Assembly: GCA_004352715.1 (NCBI GenBank)
Contig: SCFE01000064.1
Coordinates: 887,665 to 951,664, forward strand
From: Hofstenia miamia
Taxonomy: Eukaryota; Xenacoelomorpha; Acoela
DNA: 64,000 nucleotides
Direction: 5' to 3'
In this document: positions 20,765-32,046 of the stretch, one piece after another
Layout of the letters: every line of letters starts with the position of its first letter
Position numbering within the stretch: position 1 is the stretch's first letter
The notes under the pieces: generated by a model
Told to the model about the DNA's origin: nothing
What the model saw: the letters and a program-made list of their open reading frames with translations, nothing else
Database searches by the model: none
Program-made: the position numbers and the translations under genes

Positions 20765-22224
20765 TGGAAAAATAGTTTGTAATATTATGTGTATGTATCT
20801 TGAAAGGGGGGTTGTTATAATAAGGTATATATTAACATGGCATAATGCAAACAATTGTGATATTATCAAAGTGAAATTACTCATACCAAACAATAAACCA
20901 AAAATTATATCAAAACAATGTAAATTTGGGTGTGAATTATTTAAGCAGGTCTGAATGTGCTAATTAAAAATGCATTAGCAAGCTGTATCTAAAAATCAAT
21001 TAGCAAGATCTTCAAAGCACTTAGTGCCAAGTATCAATTAGATGACTCAACGCCTCAACCACCCCCTTTGATATTCACNNNNNNNNNNNNNNNNNNNNNN
21101 NNNNNNNNNNNNNNNNNNNNNNNNNNNNNNNNNNNNNNNNNNNNNNNNNNNNNNNNNNNNNNNNNNNNNNNNNNNNNNNNNNNNNNNNNNNNNNNNNNNN
21201 NNNNNNNNNNNNNNNNNNNNNNNNNNNNNNNNNNNNNNNNNNNNNNNNNNNNNNNNNNNNNNNNNNNNNNNNNNNNNNNNNNNNNNNNNNNNNNNNNNNN
21301 NNNNNNNNNNNNNNNNNNNNNNNNNNNNNNNNNNNNNNNNNNNNNNNNNNNNNNNNNNNNNNNNNNNNNNNNNNNNNNNNNNNNNNNNNNNNNNNNNNNN
21401 NNNNNNNNNNNNNNNNNNNNNNNNNNNNNNNNNNNNNNNNNNNNNNNNNNNNNNNNNNNNNNNNNNNNNNNNNNNNNNNNNNNNNNNNNNNNNNNNNNNN
21501 NNNNNNNNNNNNNNNNNNNNNNNNNNNNNNNNNNNNNNNNNNNNNNNNNNNNNNNNNNNNNNNNNNNNNNNNNNNNNNNNNNNNNNNNNNNNNNNNNNNN
21601 NNNNNNNNNNNNNNNNNNNNNNNNNNNNNNNNNNNNNNNNNNNNNNNNNNNNNNNNNNNNNNNNNNNNNNNNNNNNNNNNNNNNNNNNNNNNNNNNNNNN
21701 NNNNNNNNNNNNNNNNNNNNNNNNNNNNNNNNNNNNNNNNNNNNNNNNNNNNNNNNNNNNNNNNNNNNNNNNNNNNNNNNNNNNNNNNNNNNNNNNNNNN
21801 NNNNNNNNNNNNNNNNNNNNNNNNNNNNNNNNNNNNNNNNNNNNNNNNNNNNNNNNNNNNNNNNNNNNNNNNNNNNNNNNNNNNNNNNNNNNNNNNNNNN
21901 NNNNNNNNNNNNNNNNNNNNNNNNNNNNNNNNNNNNNNNNNNNNNNNNNNNNNNNNNNNNNNNNNNNNNNNNNNNNNNNNNNNNNNNNNNNNNNNNNNNN
22001 NNNNNNNNNNNNNNNNNNNNNNNNNNNNNNNNNNNNNNNNNNNNNNNNNNNNNNNNNNNNNNNNNNNNNNNNNNNNNNACTTAGCGCTAAGTATCAATTA
22101 GATGACTCAACGCCTCAACCACCCCCTTCGATATTCACGGTCTGTCATGTGACATGTGACGACATAAGCTCTCGACCAATCAGAGGCGTTTTTGCGTGTT
22201 CTCCCCTGCCCTATATACACTACT
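20765..22224 (-). repeat. Right Polinton terminal inverted repeat (split by a gap)
   Basis: The inverse complement of the left repeat runs from 20765 to 21078 and resumes at 22079-22224. The last 60 bp before the gap (21019-21078) and the first 60 bp after it (22079-22138) are the same sequence with a few changes, so the 1000-N gap probably has no real length. The outer part holds CCAATCAGAGGCG and CTATATACACTACT. Confidence 0.85.
21079..22078. other. Assembly gap (1000 N) inside the right inverted repeat
   Basis: A placeholder gap flanked by the same 60-bp sequence on both sides. Confidence 0.99.
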
Positions 22225-22230
22225 TTAAAC
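22225..22230. repeat. Right target-site duplication TTAAAC
   Basis: Identical to 13390-13395 and immediately outside the CACTACT end of the element. Confidence 0.85.
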
Positions 22231-22802
22231 AGAAAAGATGAATATAAATACAAACTAAATTTACTGAAAATATTATAAAAAAATATATAAAAATATGTAA
22301 TTTGATGAATATTTTGTAAATTTTATAGTGGGAAACTTTTTGAAAATGGCAGCAGCATGCTGAAACATGTTAAAATAAATGATGCGTTTCTTTTTTAAAT
22401 TCATATATAAACTCAAGAATTTTGATGATTAGATATATTAGAACTGGTCTCATGTTCTTTAATTCTTCTTGATATTTGCCTATTAGGAAAACCAATAAAT
22501 CTTCACCACAGATGGGTTGTTTCCATGTGAGAGCACATAGACAAGGGGTTGTGCCAGTAAATCCGCATTCACTTCATGAATACAGCTTCATTGGAGCAGT
22601 ATAAGTACATGGAAATTTAAAATGGAAGAATTATATTTTGAAAATTTTATTCTAGTGAAAATAGTTTAATAAGCAATGAAAAGAAAATTATTTTATAAAT
22701 TGCAAAATGTATTTTTAAGAGCTAGTTGTACATAATAAAGAAATGAAATTTAGCAAAATGGTTACTGAAAATTGATAAATGTTAGACATTAGTAGGATTG
22801 TG
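22231..22802. other. AT-rich spacer
   Basis: I see no gene, repeat or transposon end in this stretch. Confidence 0.5.
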
Positions 22803-23900
22803 TAAAATAATAATAATAATAAACTTTAATTAAGCTTAAAATACTGTAAACTACACTACAAACTACAAAACTAAAAAATAATTAATAACATGAGAAATAT
22901 CATTCTGGGAATATGGTCTTTGATGAGAATAATTTTGGTGGATTGTTTTTTCTTAATTTTAACGTAGTGTATTCAGATCTTTTGCTAATGAATTGTTTTA
23001 GTGGATGTTTTTGAGAGTATTCAATGTGTTGAAGTAATGCTTTTTTTTGCTTTAATGATGTTAAAAATATTAAATTTTTTTGTATATGTTGTTAAGTTTA
23101 GATAAAGATGTTTCTGATTCACCTGCATATACTTGTATGCCGCAAATTATAATAGAATTAAGTAGGAAATTAAATAAAATTTCAGTTTCATCTTGATTTA
23201 AAAATCTTGTTACTTTTAATATTATATAGAAATTTCTCATTGATTGTTTATAAACTTGAGCAATATGTTTTTTAAATAAAAGCTTGTTATTTATGGTAAA
23301 TACAAGATATTTCATTGTTGTTACTGAGGAATAGCAATCAATTTTAGATAATTATCAACAAATTTTCTTTTCAATAATATAATCATTCCCAGCGACTTTC
23401 TATAATTAATTACAAATTTGTTTTCTTCATACCAAGATTTGATCTTATCATTAATTAAATTTGTTAAGTCTAAATTTTCAAGAGTTGGAAGTCAAATCAG
23501 TGTATCATCAGCATACTTAATAATAGAACCATTTGTAATATTTAAGGAGTCACGATTTAAAGAATCAATACATATATTGAACAGAAATGGGCCACAAACG
23601 GAGCCTTGAGGAACACCTTTGTTGATCTTTTCCATATCCGAAAGTCTGTTATTATATTTAACCATTTGTTGTTTATTCCCAATAAAACTATCAAGCCAAT
23701 TAATGATGTACGGATTTAAATGTGTTATATTGTTTAATTTTTCAAATAAAATGTATTGATTTACATTGTCAAAGGCTTTCTTTATATCGAGGCTGATTAA
23801 TCTTACATAATCATAATTTTCATTTTTGTATGACAGAATTCTATTTTGCAGTTCAATAACAGCATTTGCTGAGAAAAAGCATGCAAATGTATAATAATTA
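22803..23900 (-). pseudogene. Decayed LINE with (ATT)n tail
   Basis: On the minus strand, about 23885 to 23492 encodes a reverse transcriptase segment. It has ANAVIELQNRILSY, motif A RLISLDIKKAFDNVNQ, motif B NKGVPQGSVCGPFLF and motif C IIKYADDTLI. After stops, 23315-23070 gives the post-catalytic block (MKYLVFTINNKLLFKKHI and IICGIQVYAGESE). The 3' tail is a TTA/ATT microsatellite at 22807-22822. The endonuclease is missing and several stops interrupt the frame. The post-catalytic part resembles that of the LINE at 1621-1855, suggesting the same family. Confidence 0.8.
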
Positions 23901-23971
23901 AAAAAAAAATTCCCCACATATAAAAGCAGTGACTGAATATTTATTGCCACATGAAATTTGCATAGTAGCAA

Positions 23972-24613
23972 TAGTGACTATTTCAATGTTTATCAGAAAA
24001 ATATTTGTACGAAAAATGTGTTAAAGAAATTTTTTTTGCTGCATGAAATTTACGACGTTGTTGTAGCTTTGTAAACAGTACACGCTTTTCAAGAAGGAAT
24101 TAATATTGTGTATACATGGTCCCACAAAAAGCAAAAATGTTTGCAATTATCCATTTTACCAATATTGCTAATTAGATAATCAAAATTCAATATATAATGA
24201 AATTTCAAATTAAATCAATTGTTTAAATGCTTTTAATTATATTTAACAGAAAGTGCATGAACACAAAGAATACATATACTTGGTTTTGTCAAATATATAT
24301 TTGACCACTTTTCCAAATTATATTAAACACTCTGGAAATAGCTATTGTTATAAAAATAAATGCGAGAAACAAGGTTTTCTAAAATAAATGTATATATTTA
24401 CAAAAGTTTAACTTTTATTGCACTCCCGAATTTTGTTTTTAGCTGTATAGCATCTGTGATTGTAAGCAAAACTTTCTTTCTTAAATCGCTATCTGAACAT
24501 GCACCTGCAAAAGTACAGTGGGAATTGACATTGCTTAAATTAGAAATTAGAAATTATCTTTATTTCAGAATGAAACACATCAAACTGACTAAATTTACAA
24601 ACTATCATAATAT
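23972..24613. other. AT-rich spacer
   Basis: I see nothing beyond short chance frames. It may contain the 3' end of the next minus-strand LINE. Confidence 0.5.
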
Positions 24614-25975
24614 TCACTTCACTTGCAGAGTTATTTGCGGCATTTCACGGACGTGATAGCTCTGGTGTGGTCTTCCTTTCGTGTCGGTGTTTTTGGTAAG
24701 GGTTGGAGACTTAGGAAGTAGATAATGCAAATAGGAAGTGAAGACAATTTCTAGATTGATGATTTCGTAANNNNNNNNNNNNNNNNNNNNNNNNNNNNNN
24801 NNNNNNNNNNNNNNNNNNNNNNNNNNNNNNNNNNNNNNNNNNNNNNNNNNNNNNNNNNNNNNNNNNNNNNNNNNNNNNNNNNNNNNNNNNNNNNNNNNNN
24901 NNNNNNNNNNNNNNNNNNNNNNNNNNNNNNNNNNNNNNNNNNNNNNNNNNNNNNNNNNNNNNNNNNNNNNNNNNNNNNNNNNNNNNNNNNNNNNNNNNNN
25001 NNNNNNNNNNNNNNNNNNNNNNNNNNNNNNNNNNNNNNNNNNNNNNNNNNNNNNNNNNNNNNNNNNNNNNNNNNNNNNNNNNNNNNNNNNNNNNNNNNNN
25101 NNNNNNNNNNNNNNNNNNNNNNNNNNNNNNNNNNNNNNNNNNNNNNNNNNNNNNNNNNNNNNNNNNNNNNNNNNNNNNNNNNNNNNNNNNNNNNNNNNNN
25201 NNNNNNNNNNNNNNNNNNNNNNNNNNNNNNNNNNNNNNNNNNNNNNNNNNNNNNNNNNNNNNNNNNNNNNNNNNNNNNNNNNNNNNNNNNNNNNNNNNNN
25301 NNNNNNNNNNNNNNNNNNNNNNNNNNNNNNNNNNNNNNNNNNNNNNNNNNNNNNNNNNNNNNNNNNNNNNNNNNNNNNNNNNNNNNNNNNNNNNNNNNNN
25401 NNNNNNNNNNNNNNNNNNNNNNNNNNNNNNNNNNNNNNNNNNNNNNNNNNNNNNNNNNNNNNNNNNNNNNNNNNNNNNNNNNNNNNNNNNNNNNNNNNNN
25501 NNNNNNNNNNNNNNNNNNNNNNNNNNNNNGTTCCACCCAGTAGGATTGTAGCATCATCTGCGTATTTTACTAAAGAGACATCATCCCCGTTCAAAACAAG
25601 ATCATCATATAATAAGTTGAATAAGATTGGCCCCAGAATAGAGCCTTGGGGTATACCAGCGCTTGTGCTGAGAAATCGCGAATGTCGCCCATTGAAGTCA
25701 ACAAATTGTGTCCTGTCTAGACGGAAGTCGCAAACTAGATTGACAACATATGGCGAGATAATCAGTTGGCGAAGAGAGTTAACCATCTGATCGCGCGGCA
25801 CTCGGTTAAACGCTATACTGAGGTCAATCGCAATTACCCTAACGTAATCATATGATTTTATCAAATCCTTTGCTTTATTGATTATGCGCAAGAGAGCCAT
25901 TTCTGTCGTTGACGATTTTCTGAAACTGAATTGATTCCGCTTCAGTCTGACATTGTAGGCTTTGGAGATGAACAC
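24614..25975 (-). pseudogene. LINE reverse transcriptase, split by a gap and fused to Polinton sequence
   Basis: The minus-strand frame reads NQFSFRKSSTTEMALLRII, motif A VIAIDLSIAFNRVP, motif B SAGIPQGSILGPILF and motif C LVKYADDATILLG, all intact up to the gap at 25529. Beyond the gap the C-terminal end (TSYLHYLLPKSPTLTKN and a stop at 24614) is in the same frame only because of the arbitrary gap length. Its upstream end (about 25940-25975) runs into the small Polinton gene at 25945-26247, so the LINE is 5'-truncated there. GC content is higher than in the neighbouring LINEs, which suggests a different family. Confidence 0.75.
24771..25529. other. Assembly gap (759 N)
   Basis: A gap inside the LINE reverse transcriptase. 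Its non-round size suggests an estimated length. Confidence 0.99.
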
Positions 25976-26247
25976 TGCAAAGCATTATCTGCATTGTCAT
26001 ATGGTATAGAACCATTGTTAATCAGAGGACGTCTTCTCTTTTTCTGGTGACAATGCTTTTCTTTAATAAGTGTTGATACTGGGATTGACTCTTGTGAAGG
26101 ATTGTAGCTTAGAGAGGGGGTGGTGCATAACTCATTGAGAAGATTGCCAAGTGATCCGGTTGTTAGTGTTTCAATAAACATTATGCTGGTAGACTGAGAT
26201 TTTGGAGGAAAAATTTCACAATGAATATTAATGAATTTATCCAGCAA
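25945..26247 (-). pseudogene. Second copy of the small Polinton gene, truncated
   Basis: The minus-strand frame aligns with 20232-20572 through MFIETLTTGSLGNLLNELCTT, SYNPSQES and KEKHCHQKKRRRPL. The amino acid sequence is clearly diverged, and the DNA around the start is related as well. The C-terminal end is replaced at about 25975 by LINE sequence. It shows that a second Polinton-related element once lay here, with its right end to the right as in the first copy. Confidence 0.55.
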
Positions 26248-26850
26248 TTTACAATGAATATATAGACAGAACTGCCTGATAGGAATAAATCAGTAGAAAC
26301 ACATGTCATGTATATGACCAAAGTAAACTAATAATAAACCAAGTGAGTAATAATGACAAGTGGGTATGGGGTCTGCATGAGGGCGTTCTTTGTGATCTAA
26401 ACCCGATTAGTCATCTAATGTATGCAAACAATGGTAAGCATGCAAACTAAAATGATCACATAAAAAGTGAGTCACTATGACAAATATATGAATCATTGTA
26501 AGTTAAATCGCCTCCATGTAAACAACTAAGTCACTACAACATGCAAACTAAATAACGTGTGATATAGCATTAACCAGGTATTTTAACAAACATGTAATAA
26601 AAATGATCACATAAATTAGTCATTATAGTAGATACGTGTTTAGGAATCATTGTAAAATTGGCCCTTACAAACATTAATGAGTAAGTAATTACTGCTGGAT
26701 GGCGTTGTAAAACCCTCGTCAACATTTGTTAGTCAGTCAAGGTCAAAATGTTAGTTTGTGTAACCAAGCCTTGACATCATTGAAGGGAGCTAGACGTTTA
26801 GCAGAAGTTTGTAAATTGTAACACATTTACTTATATGAACTCTGACCAAT
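26248..26850. repeat. Probable right-end region of a second Polinton-related element
   Basis: This region follows the small gene as the right inverted repeat does in the first element. It holds two imperfect units of about 75 bp with AATGATCACATAAA and AATCATTGTAA cores at about 26436-26511 and 26590-26663. I could not find a CACTACT end, so the boundary is open. Confidence 0.35.
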
Positions 26851-26853
26851 GAG

Positions 26854-27366
26854 TTGGTAAGTATATCACCAAGGCTATATATTTTATGCTTTGTTCCGCT
26901 TGAATTTTACAAAACTTTGTTCGACTTCCAAGATGGAACCATCCATATTAACAACATAGACAACTGTTATTCAAAAAATTTATTGGTATTTTGTAACAAT
27001 TTTGAACAAATTTATTTTGGTAAGACATTAGACTTTTCGATCATAATTCAATACACTCCAGAAATCAGGAATAGCAAATGATGGTTAACCTTAGCGCATA
27101 TATATATTCTGAAAAATTCGTTGTGCCCAACTTTGCTAACATCAATCTTTTCTCAATTAAAGAGAAAGAAAACAATATAGAATATAATTTCTATGAAAGA
27201 TATATGGATGACACATTTGCATTAGTAGACAATGAAAAAAATACAAAAGAAATGCTATCTAATCTAAATGTATTAGATATTAACATAAAATTCACAATGG
27301 AAATGGAAGAAAATGACATTTTTAATTGCTTAAATGTTAAGATAATGAGTAATTTAAATTTTTTAT
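26854..27366 (+). pseudogene. Penelope-like element reverse transcriptase, 5' part
   Basis: After a decayed upstream frame (26854-27081), 27078-27368 reads LSAYIYSEKFVVP (the LANIYMExFE block). ERYMDDTFALVDNEKN follows, carrying the reverse transcriptase YMDD catalytic pair, then VLDINIKFTMEMEENDIFNCLNVKI. This is the RYVDDxF... IKFTxExExNxxLxFLD pattern of Penelope-like elements rather than LINEs (established family pattern). A GIY-YIG endonuclease is not visible. The frame is interrupted by a LINE tail at 27367. Confidence 0.7.
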
Positions 27367-27594
27367 AACAAAATATCAATTATCTGACTAATTATAGAAT
27401 AAGATGTGCAACTCAAGAACAATAAGTAAAAATATTTTTTAAATTATATGTAATTTGTAAACGTAACCAAGAAACAAACATTTACTGACATAACTAAGCA
27501 CATATGAAGAAAGTTGCATTATTTATGTTCTTAATAAGTTTGTAAACTTAATACATGTATATGTACATGAGAACTTAAATATATGTTGTTGTTG
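27367..27594 (+). mobile_element. 228-bp 5'-truncated LINE copy, same family as 10576-13063
   Basis: It starts at codons for NYLTNYRIRCATQEQ and the stop, continues through the whole 3' untranslated region and ends in a GTT-repeat tail. By eye it matches the inverse complement of about 10590-10795 without a difference. This is the typical outcome of aborted target-primed reverse transcription. Confidence 0.85.
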
Positions 27595-28130
27595 GTGTTT
27601 ACAAGAAACCATCAGATAATGGCTCTCAATTCAATTTCAATTCAAACTCTCCAAGATGAATTAATGTATCCTAAACTAAAGGAGCAATACATATAATATT
27701 CAATATTGCATGCTCCTATAATAACATACAACAAGAAATTATCACATTGAAAAATCAATACCCAGAAAATTTTATTGATCAATATATTAGAGGCAATTAC
27801 TGTAAGAGCAAGAGGGTGGGTACTCTTTCTAGCACTGAAATAATTTCATCCAAAACAACGAAATGGTATTGTAAGTTCAGAAAAATTTGAAAGGCTTTTG
27901 GTTGAAATTGATAATCTAATCAAAAATTCATTTTTAAAAAAAGAAATTAATTAATATTTCATACCCGTACTTGAAATCTCCTAGTAATTTCTCCCTAGTC
28001 TGTTAGATTTATTGTATAGTATACTTTGCTTCTGTATATATTTGTATGTATGTTTGTATATTTTTGACGCTAATCAGATAAATTATCAGTTTTTAATTGT
28101 CAATATTTATCTAAATAAAGAATATCTTAC
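27595..28130 (+). pseudogene. Penelope-like element, 3' part
   Basis: Directly after the LINE tail the Penelope-type frame resumes as VYKKPSDNGSQFNFNSNSP, the equivalent of the conserved YRKPTxTxxYLxxxSxHP block. With stops it then gives IFNIACSYNNIQQEI and LKNQYPENFIDQYIRG. The LINE therefore split this element between LNVKI and VYKKP. Past about 27950 the sequence is non-coding, with an AATAAA at about 28113. Confidence 0.6.
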
Positions 28131-28189
28131 CTGTCCAAATAAGTAAATTATTTTTTCGGGCAACTTAAGAATTAAATTTCACTGGTTAA

Positions 28190-28598
28190 CTCCGAAAATA
28201 AAGAATAAATATTAATGGGTGATTGGAACTGAGATTATTTAAATAAGACTGATAATAAAAGGATTAATCTCCATTTTAATAATTTTAATTTCAAACTGAC
28301 AAATTCTCTCATCCCTACAATAATTGCAGCAAAATTCTCTGATAATGTAGAGAATCCCCGCAAAACGCACTTTCATGTGAAATTTGGACTTCTGTATACG
28401 CCGCGATTGATCCTAATAATATCATTAAAATCTATGTTAATATTCTGTAATCCTATCTAGATGAATATAGTCCGGAAAAAATCCCTGTTACTAAGAATTT
28501 TAGCAAAATAAGAATGATAAGCCTTGGCTTTCTGATTTTATTACAACTAAATATAGTGCTTAGAGCTTGTAGTTTATTCTGGTAAAAGGGAGCCAAAA
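28190..28598 (+). pseudogene. LINE linker fragment interrupted by the pogo element
   Basis: Broken plus-strand frames resemble the linker between endonuclease and reverse transcriptase of LINEs. They include KLTNSLIPTIIAAKFSDNV, EYSPEKIPVTKNFSKIR and PWLSDFITTKYS, the last like the conserved PWLTxxIxxxY block. The fragment stops at the TA before the pogo terminus at 28601. Confidence 0.35.
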
Positions 28599-29178
28599 TA
28601 CCGTAGACCGGGGCTACTTTGAACAAAAAATAAAATCTTCCAATGCGATATAACTACAAAATCAATGTCTTTTTATGCCACATTATTACCTTATTTTAAA
28701 GTTAACAATATATTAAATTGAATTATTATACGACTTTACCTCTACACTAAATTTACTGTGGTCTATGTTTTGAAGTTAATGGCAGCCTCCTCTTGGTGAT
28801 AAAAGTGAACTTCTCAACCCTTGAACGCTTTCAAAGTAGCCCCGTGACGCCATTTGGGGTCAATGGTCTATTGATTATATAAGAAAAACAATTGAATTCG
28901 ATTCTTATTGAACATATTGGTGCTTAAAGGCTTACTGAATACTTTTTTGTAGTCATACCTGCCTTTAATTTTAGCAGACCTTGATCTAGGCCTATAACTT
29001 TTATCAATTTTTTTAAAGATTATAATAGTATTAATAATTAGTAATTTAATAAAAAATGATATTAAGTGTTTTTATTCTTCAAACTAGTCTTTTTGTTATT
29101 CTTACCTGAACTTTAATAAATAATAGAGTGAACATAGATTAATTTTGACTCACTTCATATTCACAGACTCGCTTCAAA

Positions 29179-30394
29179 ATGGTTCGAACTTACAAACGCA
29201 AGCAACATGCTCGTTCATACAAGAACTACACAGAACAACAACTTGTCGATGCTGTGACATCAAACACTTTTGGAGAGCTAGCAACACATTCAACATCCCT
29301 GTTGGAATGTTGAATAATAGAATAAAAGGAAAACACAATGAAAAACCTGGCTACAAGTCAGCCCTGTCTGTAGCCGAGGAAGATACTCTCATTCGGTAAC
29401 TGACAACTGTGGCAGATTGGGGTTCACCTTTTCAACACCAAAGTTGTACAAGAGCTTGTACATTCATACTTGAATAACCTTAACCGTAATGTTGAGTGCT
29501 TTGAAAACAATACACCTTCAGCAAATTGGGTTACTTCTTTTGTTAAAAGAAGTGACGTACTGACTCAGTGAAACTCCCAAAACATCAAAGTGGTCCGTGC
29601 AGGGAAAAGTCGTCCCGAAATACGTGAATATTTCCAACAATATAAACTGTCTTTGAATGTTGACGATACTGGAAGCATTCCTGTCCCTGCCACACTAACA
29701 TTTTCAATTATGATGGGACAAATTTGACTGATGTTCCTGGGTCCAAAAATGTGTTTTCAAGAAGGGGGCTATATATCCTGAGAGGGTGATGAACTCTTCG
29801 AAAACATCAAAATCTTTAATGTTTCGGGGTCCGCAAGTAACACAATGCTGCCAATATATGTTGTGTAAAAGGCTGAACACCTTTGGAATACCTGGATGGA
29901 AGGTGTTCCCCCACACAACAGGTATATAAGAAGCAAAAGTGGGTGGTTTGACGCCATTTGTTTTGTCGACTGGTTCAAAACCTCCTATATACCCCATGTG
30001 CGAAACTTAGGTGGAACCAAAGTACTCATCGGGGACAATCTGTCATCGCATTTTAATCATTGCGTCATTGAATTGGCTGAGCAGAACAGCATACAATTTA
30101 TCAGTCTGCCCAGCAATGCAACACATCTAATGCAACCATTGGATGTGGCATTCTTTGGCCCCATGAAAAAGGTTTAGCGCTCCATTCTTGAGGATTGGAA
30201 CAAAAAAACTGGACTGGCACAAGCCATCTCCAATGATGTGTTATCGGGACTTTTGTTGACCCTAAAAACAAATCTATATGGGCCAACCAATAGCAGCAAT
30301 TTAGAGGCTGGGTTCAGAGCCACCAGCCTGTATCCACGGCACCCTGAAAAGGTTCTCTTAAAGCTGCCCTCAGAGCCTGATACAGACCCTGATC
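29179..30394 (+). pseudogene. pogo-type transposase, N-terminal and DDE region (broken)
   Basis: ATG at 29179 opens MVRTYKRKQHARSYKNYTEQ, the typical psq-type DNA-binding start of pogo/Tigger-like transposases. After a frameshift, NIPVGMLNNRIKGKHNEKPG follows. The catalytic core is spread over frames. The first aspartate lies in NYDGTNLTDVPGSKN at about 29708-29752 (usually YDETN). The second is in VLIGDNLSSHFN at about 30022-30057, and the third in MQPLDVAFFGPMKK at about 30130-30174. A stop at 30175-30177 separates it from RSILEDWNKK and GFRATSLYPRHPEKVL. Frameshifts and stops make it non-functional, and the frame enters the N gap at 30395. Confidence 0.85.
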
Positions 30395-31394
30395 NNNNNN
30401 NNNNNNNNNNNNNNNNNNNNNNNNNNNNNNNNNNNNNNNNNNNNNNNNNNNNNNNNNNNNNNNNNNNNNNNNNNNNNNNNNNNNNNNNNNNNNNNNNNNN
30501 NNNNNNNNNNNNNNNNNNNNNNNNNNNNNNNNNNNNNNNNNNNNNNNNNNNNNNNNNNNNNNNNNNNNNNNNNNNNNNNNNNNNNNNNNNNNNNNNNNNN
30601 NNNNNNNNNNNNNNNNNNNNNNNNNNNNNNNNNNNNNNNNNNNNNNNNNNNNNNNNNNNNNNNNNNNNNNNNNNNNNNNNNNNNNNNNNNNNNNNNNNNN
30701 NNNNNNNNNNNNNNNNNNNNNNNNNNNNNNNNNNNNNNNNNNNNNNNNNNNNNNNNNNNNNNNNNNNNNNNNNNNNNNNNNNNNNNNNNNNNNNNNNNNN
30801 NNNNNNNNNNNNNNNNNNNNNNNNNNNNNNNNNNNNNNNNNNNNNNNNNNNNNNNNNNNNNNNNNNNNNNNNNNNNNNNNNNNNNNNNNNNNNNNNNNNN
30901 NNNNNNNNNNNNNNNNNNNNNNNNNNNNNNNNNNNNNNNNNNNNNNNNNNNNNNNNNNNNNNNNNNNNNNNNNNNNNNNNNNNNNNNNNNNNNNNNNNNN
31001 NNNNNNNNNNNNNNNNNNNNNNNNNNNNNNNNNNNNNNNNNNNNNNNNNNNNNNNNNNNNNNNNNNNNNNNNNNNNNNNNNNNNNNNNNNNNNNNNNNNN
31101 NNNNNNNNNNNNNNNNNNNNNNNNNNNNNNNNNNNNNNNNNNNNNNNNNNNNNNNNNNNNNNNNNNNNNNNNNNNNNNNNNNNNNNNNNNNNNNNNNNNN
31201 NNNNNNNNNNNNNNNNNNNNNNNNNNNNNNNNNNNNNNNNNNNNNNNNNNNNNNNNNNNNNNNNNNNNNNNNNNNNNNNNNNNNNNNNNNNNNNNNNNNN
31301 NNNNNNNNNNNNNNNNNNNNNNNNNNNNNNNNNNNNNNNNNNNNNNNNNNNNNNNNNNNNNNNNNNNNNNNNNNNNNNNNNNNNNNNNNNNNNN
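30395..31394. other. Assembly gap (1000 N)
   Basis: A placeholder gap. It hides the junction between the pogo transposase and the left part of the nested Polinton. Confidence 0.99.
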
Positions 31395-32046
31395 AGTTGG
31401 TACAGGGTGTTATGACTCCTACAGTGTATAATTATATTTGAAATATACGTATATTATTAATAAATAACTTTTGCATGCATGATATTTAGCTAGCGAATTT
31501 CAGTTTGATACATAACGTGTGTTTTTACTCTTTCCGAAAATGTATACTGGTTTTATTATATATTACACCATTAAGTATAGTGAATATGCGATCTCTTTGT
31601 TTAATTTCTATATTTAATATACGGATTTTGAAAGTTTTCCCAAATTATATTTTTACATATGTGCTTCTCAAAATTATGGAAATTTAGCTTGTAATATTAT
31701 GTGTACATATCCCGAAAAGGAGTTGTTATAATACGGTATATATTAACATGGTGTAATGCAAACAAATGTGATATTATCAAAAATTACTCATACCAAAAAG
31801 TGTAAACTAAATTTGAACATGAATCATGCAAATAGGCCCTAATATGGTACACTAATTAAAAGCTATTAGCAAGCTGTCAGCCAGTTACCCCCGAGCTGTC
31901 AAAAAGCACTTTGTGAGATATCGCAATCTGCCAGAAATTCATTAGTCATCTGTCAATCAAATGGTGAGTCACTAAAAACACCCCCTCGATATCACAGAGG
32001 ACAAAAGGTCAGTTTGTGCCTTCTCCTCTTGACTATATACACTACT
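31395..32046 (-). mobile_element. Right end of another Polinton, inserted in the pogo transposase
   Basis: From about 31630 to 32046 the sequence follows the right inverted repeat of the first Polinton (TTGTTATAATACGG, TATATTAACATGG, ACTCATACCAAAAAG). It ends in the same CTATATACACTACT. The next six bases, GTTAAT (32047-32052), would be its target duplication; the partner is in the gap or missing. Pogo coding sequence resumes immediately after. The CCAAT and CRE motifs of the first element are not conserved here. Confidence 0.75.

Larger units (their letters stand above)
13396..22224. mobile_element. Maverick/Polinton element, degraded and gap-riddled
   Basis: The ends are AGTAGTGTATATAGGG at 13396 and its inverse complement at 22224, flanked by the perfect 6-bp duplication TTAAAC. 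Inverted repeats of about 400 bp extend inward on both sides. The interior has a broken protein-primed DNA polymerase B (17065-18822) and a small minus-strand gene (20232-20572). The 6-bp duplication, AG...CT ends, long inverted repeats and polymerase B together are the hallmark of Polintons (established). The span is 8.8 kb, including three 1000-N gaps, against 15-20 kb for full Polintons. No integrase, ATPase, protease or capsid gene is visible. Either the gaps are much larger than drawn or the element is internally deleted. Confidence 0.88.
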
